Below, piece after piece: positions 39,313-41,761 of a stretch of DNA of 41,761 nt. A program made the translations under genes and the position numbers. Origin of the DNA: Candidatus Nomurabacteria bacterium. GTDB lineage: Bacteria > Patescibacteriota > Minisyncoccia > Phycocordibacterales > UBA9973. Location of the stretch: assembly GCA_023267245.1 (NCBI GenBank), contig JAHFNP010000001.1:22780-64540 (forward strand). The letters are read 5' to 3'. The notes beneath the pieces are model-generated. The model was not told the DNA's origin and made no database searches. It worked only from the letters and a program-made list of their open reading frames with translations. Within the stretch, counting starts at the first letter, position 1. The number at the start of each line of letters is the position of its first letter.

Positions 39313-39921
39313 ATGTCCCCTCAAACTTTTATTTTCGTAGGCAGGTCTGGTTCCGGCAAAGGAACTCAAGCCGAACTTTTTATGAAGTACTTAAATTCGA
39401 AATCTAACGATCCGATTTTTTATTTGGAATCCGGACAGAAATTTCGCGAATTTATCTCAAGCTCAAGCTACACTGCTAAACTTTCTAACGAGGTCATGCA
39501 GAAAGGGGAGCTCCAGCCGGCATTTCTAGCGATCCACGTCTGGTCGCATTTGATGATCGAGCAGATGGATCAAAATAAAACTTTGATCATAGACGGCACT
39601 CCGAGAAAGATTGAAGAAGCAAAAATCCTTGATGAAGCTTTTAAATTTTATGGCCGAAAGAACATTCAGATTATTCATGTGAATGTTTCAAGGAACTGGT
39701 CTGTCGATCGATTGACGGGACGTGGCCGAGCTGATGATAAGTCGATAGAAGAGATCAATAAAAGGCTTGATTGGTTTGATACGGATGTCATGCCGGCAGT
39801 TGAGTATTACAAAAACAATCCTGACTATAAATTCATTGATATCAATGGCGAGCAGACTATTGAAGAAGTCCAAGTAGAAATACAGGCTAAGCTCGGCCTT
39901 GCTTCAGAAAAGCACGAATAA
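39313..39921 (+). CDS. adk: Adenylate kinase, short form
   Basis: A 202-aa nucleoside-monophosphate kinase of the Adk family. The P-loop is GRSGSGKGTQ (8-17), the AMP part ESGQKFREFI and IDGTPRKIEEA, and the arginine-rich DRLTGRGRADDKSIEEINKRL. The LID insert with its zinc cysteines is reduced to a short loop. Context after secY fits adk, though UMP/CMP-kinase activity cannot be excluded. The C-terminal residues SEKHE and stop lie within the left part of repeat copy 3. Confidence 0.9.
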   Translation: MSPQTFIFVGRSGSGKGTQAELFMKYLNSKSNDPIFYLESGQKFREFISSSSYTAKLSNEVMQKGELQPAFLAIHVWSHLMIEQMDQNKTLIIDGTPRKIEEAKILDEAFKFYGRKNIQIIHVNVSRNWSVDRLTGRGRADDKSIEEINKRLDWFDTDVMPAVEYYKNNPDYKFIDINGEQTIEEVQVEIQAKLGLASEKHE

Positions 39922-40010
39922 TTTTCTGCTGAAAATTTTCTTTGCTCGGCTCGCCAGCCTGCGCAGAGCTTTTCATAAGCAAGTCCGAGCTCGCGAATCG
40001 CAAGGCATTT
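39908..40010 (+). repeat. Diverged copy 3 of the intergenic core element
   Basis: The left end AAAAGCACGAATAATTTTC and the right end CGCAAGGCATTTCATAA match copies 1 and 2 (AAATGCACGGATATTTTTC; CGCAAGGCATTTCATAA in copy 2). The interior is longer (about 103 bp) and different, with CTGCGCAG and CGAGCTCG palindromes. Long outer arms are not clear in this copy. Confidence 0.6.
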
Positions 40011-40037
40011 CATAAAATAAGCTGTCGCTAAAATAAA

Positions 40038-40805
40038 ATGATAATCATAAAAACACCAAAAGAAATAGAAATATTGCGTGAAGGAGGGCATAGGCTCGCC
40101 GCTATTTTAGAGAAAGTGGTCAAGATGGTTAAACCCGGAATCAGCTCACAAGAGCTTGATGAATACGCTTTTACTCTTATTCGTGAAGGCGGGGACGAGG
40201 CAGCTTTCTTGAATTACAAGCCGGACGGAGCGAGCTATCCTTATCCGGCGTCGCTTTGCGTTTCAGTCAATAACGAGATTGTGCACGGCATTCCTAAAAA
40301 GAATGTAATCCTGAAAGAAGGAGATATCGTGTCACTCGATTGCGGATTGAAACACAAAGGCCTTTTTACTGATCATGCGGTTACCGTTGCAGTCGGGGAA
40401 ATTAACAAAGAAGATCAAAAGCTTTTAGATATTACAAAAGAATCCCTCGCGATCGGCATCAATGAAGCGAGGTCGGGCAATACGACGGGCGACATAGGTT
40501 TTGCTATTGAACAATTTATCAAGCCTTTTAAATACGGAATCGTTAGAGAAATGTCCGGGCACGGTGTCGGCCGCGCCATTCACGAAGAGCCGTATGTGCC
40601 GAATTTTGGCAAAAGAGGGAAGGGGGCCAAGCTTGTTTCCGGGATGGTTATAGCGATCGAGCCGATGGTGAATTTGGGCGGAGACGATATTATTTTTGAC
40701 GATGACGGCTACACTATCCGGACCAGAGACGGCAAGAAAAGCGCTCATTTCGAGCATACTATTTTAATTACAGACGGCGAGCCGGAAATTTTGACTAAGA
40801 TGTAA
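40038..40805 (+). CDS. map: Methionine aminopeptidase, type I
   Basis: A 255-aa cytoplasmic metalloenzyme that removes N-terminal methionine. Metal ligands lie in DCGLKHKGLFTDHAVTV (two aspartates), MSGHGVGRAIHEEP (histidine), IAIEPMVN and FEHTILIT (glutamates). The substrate histidine is in NNEIVHGIP. Length and order are normal. Repeat copy 3 separates it from adk; a strong terminator ends the run, so infA, rpmJ, rpsM and rpoA do not follow here. Confidence 0.97.
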   Translation: MIIIKTPKEIEILREGGHRLAAILEKVVKMVKPGISSQELDEYAFTLIREGGDEAAFLNYKPDGASYPYPASLCVSVNNEIVHGIPKKNVILKEGDIVSLDCGLKHKGLFTDHAVTVAVGEINKEDQKLLDITKESLAIGINEARSGNTTGDIGFAIEQFIKPFKYGIVREMSGHGVGRAIHEEPYVPNFGKRGKGAKLVSGMVIAIEPMVNLGGDDIIFDDDGYTIRTRDGKKSAHFEHTILITDGEPEILTKM

Positions 40806-40810
40806 AATAA

Positions 40811-40840
40811 AAACCCTGCATTATGCAGGGTTTTTATTTT
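40811..40840. terminator. Intrinsic terminator after map
   Basis: AAACCCTGCA (40811-40820) and TGCAGGGTTT (40824-40833) form a perfect 10-bp stem with T-rich tail; A's before it may serve the convergent gene at 40854. Confidence 0.92.
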
Positions 40841-40853
40841 AGTAACAAAGCCT

Positions 40854-41180
40854 TTAGTACTTGCTTTGGAAACTTTCTTCTTTCATTACACCCTCTTTTC
40901 CTTCCTCCATCATTTTTCTTGCCAAATTTGTGATATATTTCTCTTTGGCTATTGGATCTTGAAGAAGCTTTATAAGGTCTGTAGTCGCCTGTTCTTTCGC
41001 CGATCCTTCGTTATAAAGTTTAATTCTAAGTATTATTGCTTTTCTAGCTTCTTCCATAAAACTTTCTGGTATTGTTTCTTTCATTTCAGCTCCAGCTAGA
41101 CCCTTTTTTGCGAGGTCTTCACTTGCTGATTTCTCGACGTTTTCTTTTGGTTTAAATGCGTTTTTTAAATTTTCAAACAT
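40854..41180 (-). CDS. Hypothetical small charged protein
   Basis: A 108-aa protein not recognised. It is rich in K and E, predicted mostly helical (MEEARKAIILRIKLYNEGS; DLIKLLQDPIAKEKYITNLA), without TM segments. Probably cytoplasmic. Convergent with map and divergent from the gene at 41361, with a strong promoter and a leader of about 80 bases. Confidence 0.65.
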   Translation of the reverse strand: MFENLKNAFKPKENVEKSASEDLAKKGLAGAEMKETIPESFMEEARKAIILRIKLYNEGSAKEQATTDLIKLLQDPIAKEKYITNLARKMMEEGKEGVMKEESFQSKY

Positions 41181-41266
41181 ATTTTTTTATTTTTAAGCTT
41201 ATAAATGCGACCTATTAATAATACTAATTTAAGGCTGATAAAGCAAATCGACCGTGATTCCCTCAA

Positions 41267-41294
41267 AGTATACTATATAAATACAATTTGTCAA
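41267..41294 (-). promoter_or_regulatory. Promoter TTGACA-16-TATACT for the gene at 40854
   Basis: Minus strand: TTGACA (41294-41289), 16-bp spacer, TATACT (41272-41267). The -35 again lies in a TTGTCAA core that could be read from the plus strand too, as at 8620-8626. Confidence 0.75.
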
Positions 41295-41296
41295 GA

Positions 41297-41324
41297 TTGA
41301 CTTTAAATACATATATGATAGTTT
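41297..41324 (+). promoter_or_regulatory. Candidate promoter TTGACT-16-TAGTTT
   Basis: TTGACT at 41297-41302 and TAGTTT at 41319-41324. TATGAT at 41314-41319 is an alternative -10 with TTGTCA (41288-41293) but a long 20-bp spacer. Confidence 0.35.
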
Positions 41325-41360
41325 GAAATTAGAGAAGATTTAACTAAATCCTTGTCAATT

Positions 41361-41591
41361 ATGGTAATTTTAACTATTTCCATGGCCACAATTTCAGCCT
41401 TTGGAAACAGTATTTATTTCTTCTTCAGTTTTACTCTTTTTATAATAGCCCTATCCCGTGTTTTTTGGATTAAACAATGCAGGCAAAATTATATAAAAAA
41501 AGGTAAGTATATGAAAATAAAGTTCATTACTTTTGAAACATTGAAAAATAAGCTTTATCGAGAAGAAAAAATAATGCTGCACAGCAACTAA
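41361..41591 (+). CDS. Small hydrophobic hypothetical protein
   Basis: A 76-aa protein not recognised. Residues about 1-36 form one or two TM segments, followed by a basic tail (KQCRQNYIKKGKYMKIKF). The ATG at 41361 is used; a TTG at 41352 in frame is less likely. It ends in the left arm of its terminator. AT-rich. Could be spurious, though promoter and terminator flank it. Confidence 0.5.
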   Translation: MVILTISMATISAFGNSIYFFFSFTLFIIALSRVFWIKQCRQNYIKKGKYMKIKFITFETLKNKLYREEKIMLHSN

Positions 41592-41628
41592 CCGTCTCTT
41601 TTGTTTTTACAAAGAGACGGTTTTTTTT
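41590..41628 (+). terminator. Intrinsic terminator
   Basis: AACCGTCTCTTT (41590-41601) and AAAGAGACGGTT (41611-41622) pair perfectly, with a T-run to 41628. The last bases of the upstream stop form part of the stem. Confidence 0.92.
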
Positions 41629-41655
41629 GTCTATTTGGCCAACTCGGGGTATAAT
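41627..41655 (+). promoter_or_regulatory. Promoter TTGTCT-17-TATAAT, leaderless
   Basis: TTGTCT at 41627-41632 and TATAAT at 41650-41655. Start expected at 41662, one base before the ATG at 41663. Confidence 0.7.
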
Positions 41656-41662
41656 TTCATAA

Positions 41663-41761
41663 ATGGCTGAAGGCGCTTATTTTAAAGAGATACCGAAATT
41701 TAAATCTCCCGAAGAGGAACTGGATTTTTTGCGTTCTCAAATTGTCGAAAAAGAAAGAGAA
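41663..41761 (+). CDS. Start of an unidentified gene (partial, runs off window)
   Basis: 33 codons are visible, beginning MAEGAYFKEIPKFKSPEEEL and ending in a charged helical stretch. Not recognisable from this fragment. A clear promoter just upstream supports a real gene with a leaderless transcript. Confidence 0.65.
   Translation, partial: MAEGAYFKEIPKFKSPEEELDFLRSQIVEKERE

Noticed and set aside
41352..41360. TTG start for the small gene at 41361
   Set aside because: It would add only three residues and overlaps no better ribosome-binding context; the ATG is simpler.
8051..41591. Use of the UGA-glycine code known from some CPR lineages
   Set aside because: Core genes read at full length without in-frame TGA, and the gene at 8051 seems to use TGA as stop right before its terminator.

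Overview
The window reads as a bacterial chromosome segment from the Candidate Phyla Radiation (Patescibacteria), most probably Parcubacteria-like. The reasons are: a ribosomal-protein cluster in which rpmD (L30) is absent between rpsE and rplO and L15 is shortened; several families of secreted proteins typical of Parcubacteria (GYAWSSNIGW repeats, and a cysteine-framed NGxC...WxWTCxGxxGGTTASC module); almost no Shine-Dalgarno sequences; and several promoters placed so that the transcript would start at, or one base before, the start codon. This is inference from gene content; no 16S rRNA gene lies in the window. The genetic code looks standard: TAA dominates as stop, TAG is used a few times, and one gene (8051-8551) appears to end in TGA.

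Layout. 1-728: end-truncated exonuclease III (minus strand). 805-5700: a small TM protein and four secreted or surface proteins, three of them tandem paralogues. 5720-7986: triosephosphate isomerase and phosphoglycerate kinase (overlapping) and a convergent HIT protein. 8051-13717: a hypothetical gene divergent from recJ, then rnhA, a ComEC DNA-uptake channel whose C-terminus carries an HNH nuclease domain, and a superoxide dismutase. 13846-16628: a membrane protein, an inositol-monophosphatase-family enzyme, L28 and an M50 site-2 protease. 16729-27419: the str region (rpsL, rpsG, fusA, tuf), interrupted by a 320-aa gene and by a 1663-aa surface protein. 27425-38019: S10/spc ribosomal genes in conserved order, interrupted after rplE by two hypothetical genes. 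38040-40805: secY, adk, map. 40854-41761: small unknown genes and the start of one more gene.

The translation genes form long runs with spacers of about 2-20 bases. Foreign genes enter these runs only where a terminator ends the upstream segment and a new TTGACA-type promoter starts the next, so they behave as self-contained transcription units. The most unusual items are: the ComEC-HNH fusion; a 66-bp intergenic core present twice with one mismatch but flanked by different, locus-specific inverted repeats (a third diverged copy lies after adk); short palindromic elements inserted in frame in three genes; a six-blade NHL propeller that seems nested inside a seven-blade SBBP propeller; a six-codon upstream ORF with the best Shine-Dalgarno in the window ahead of tuf; and an inverted repeat over the -35 box of an internal promoter between rplB and rpsS. 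No tRNA, rRNA, CRISPR array or transposase was recognised. No gene-free stretch exceeds 300 bases.
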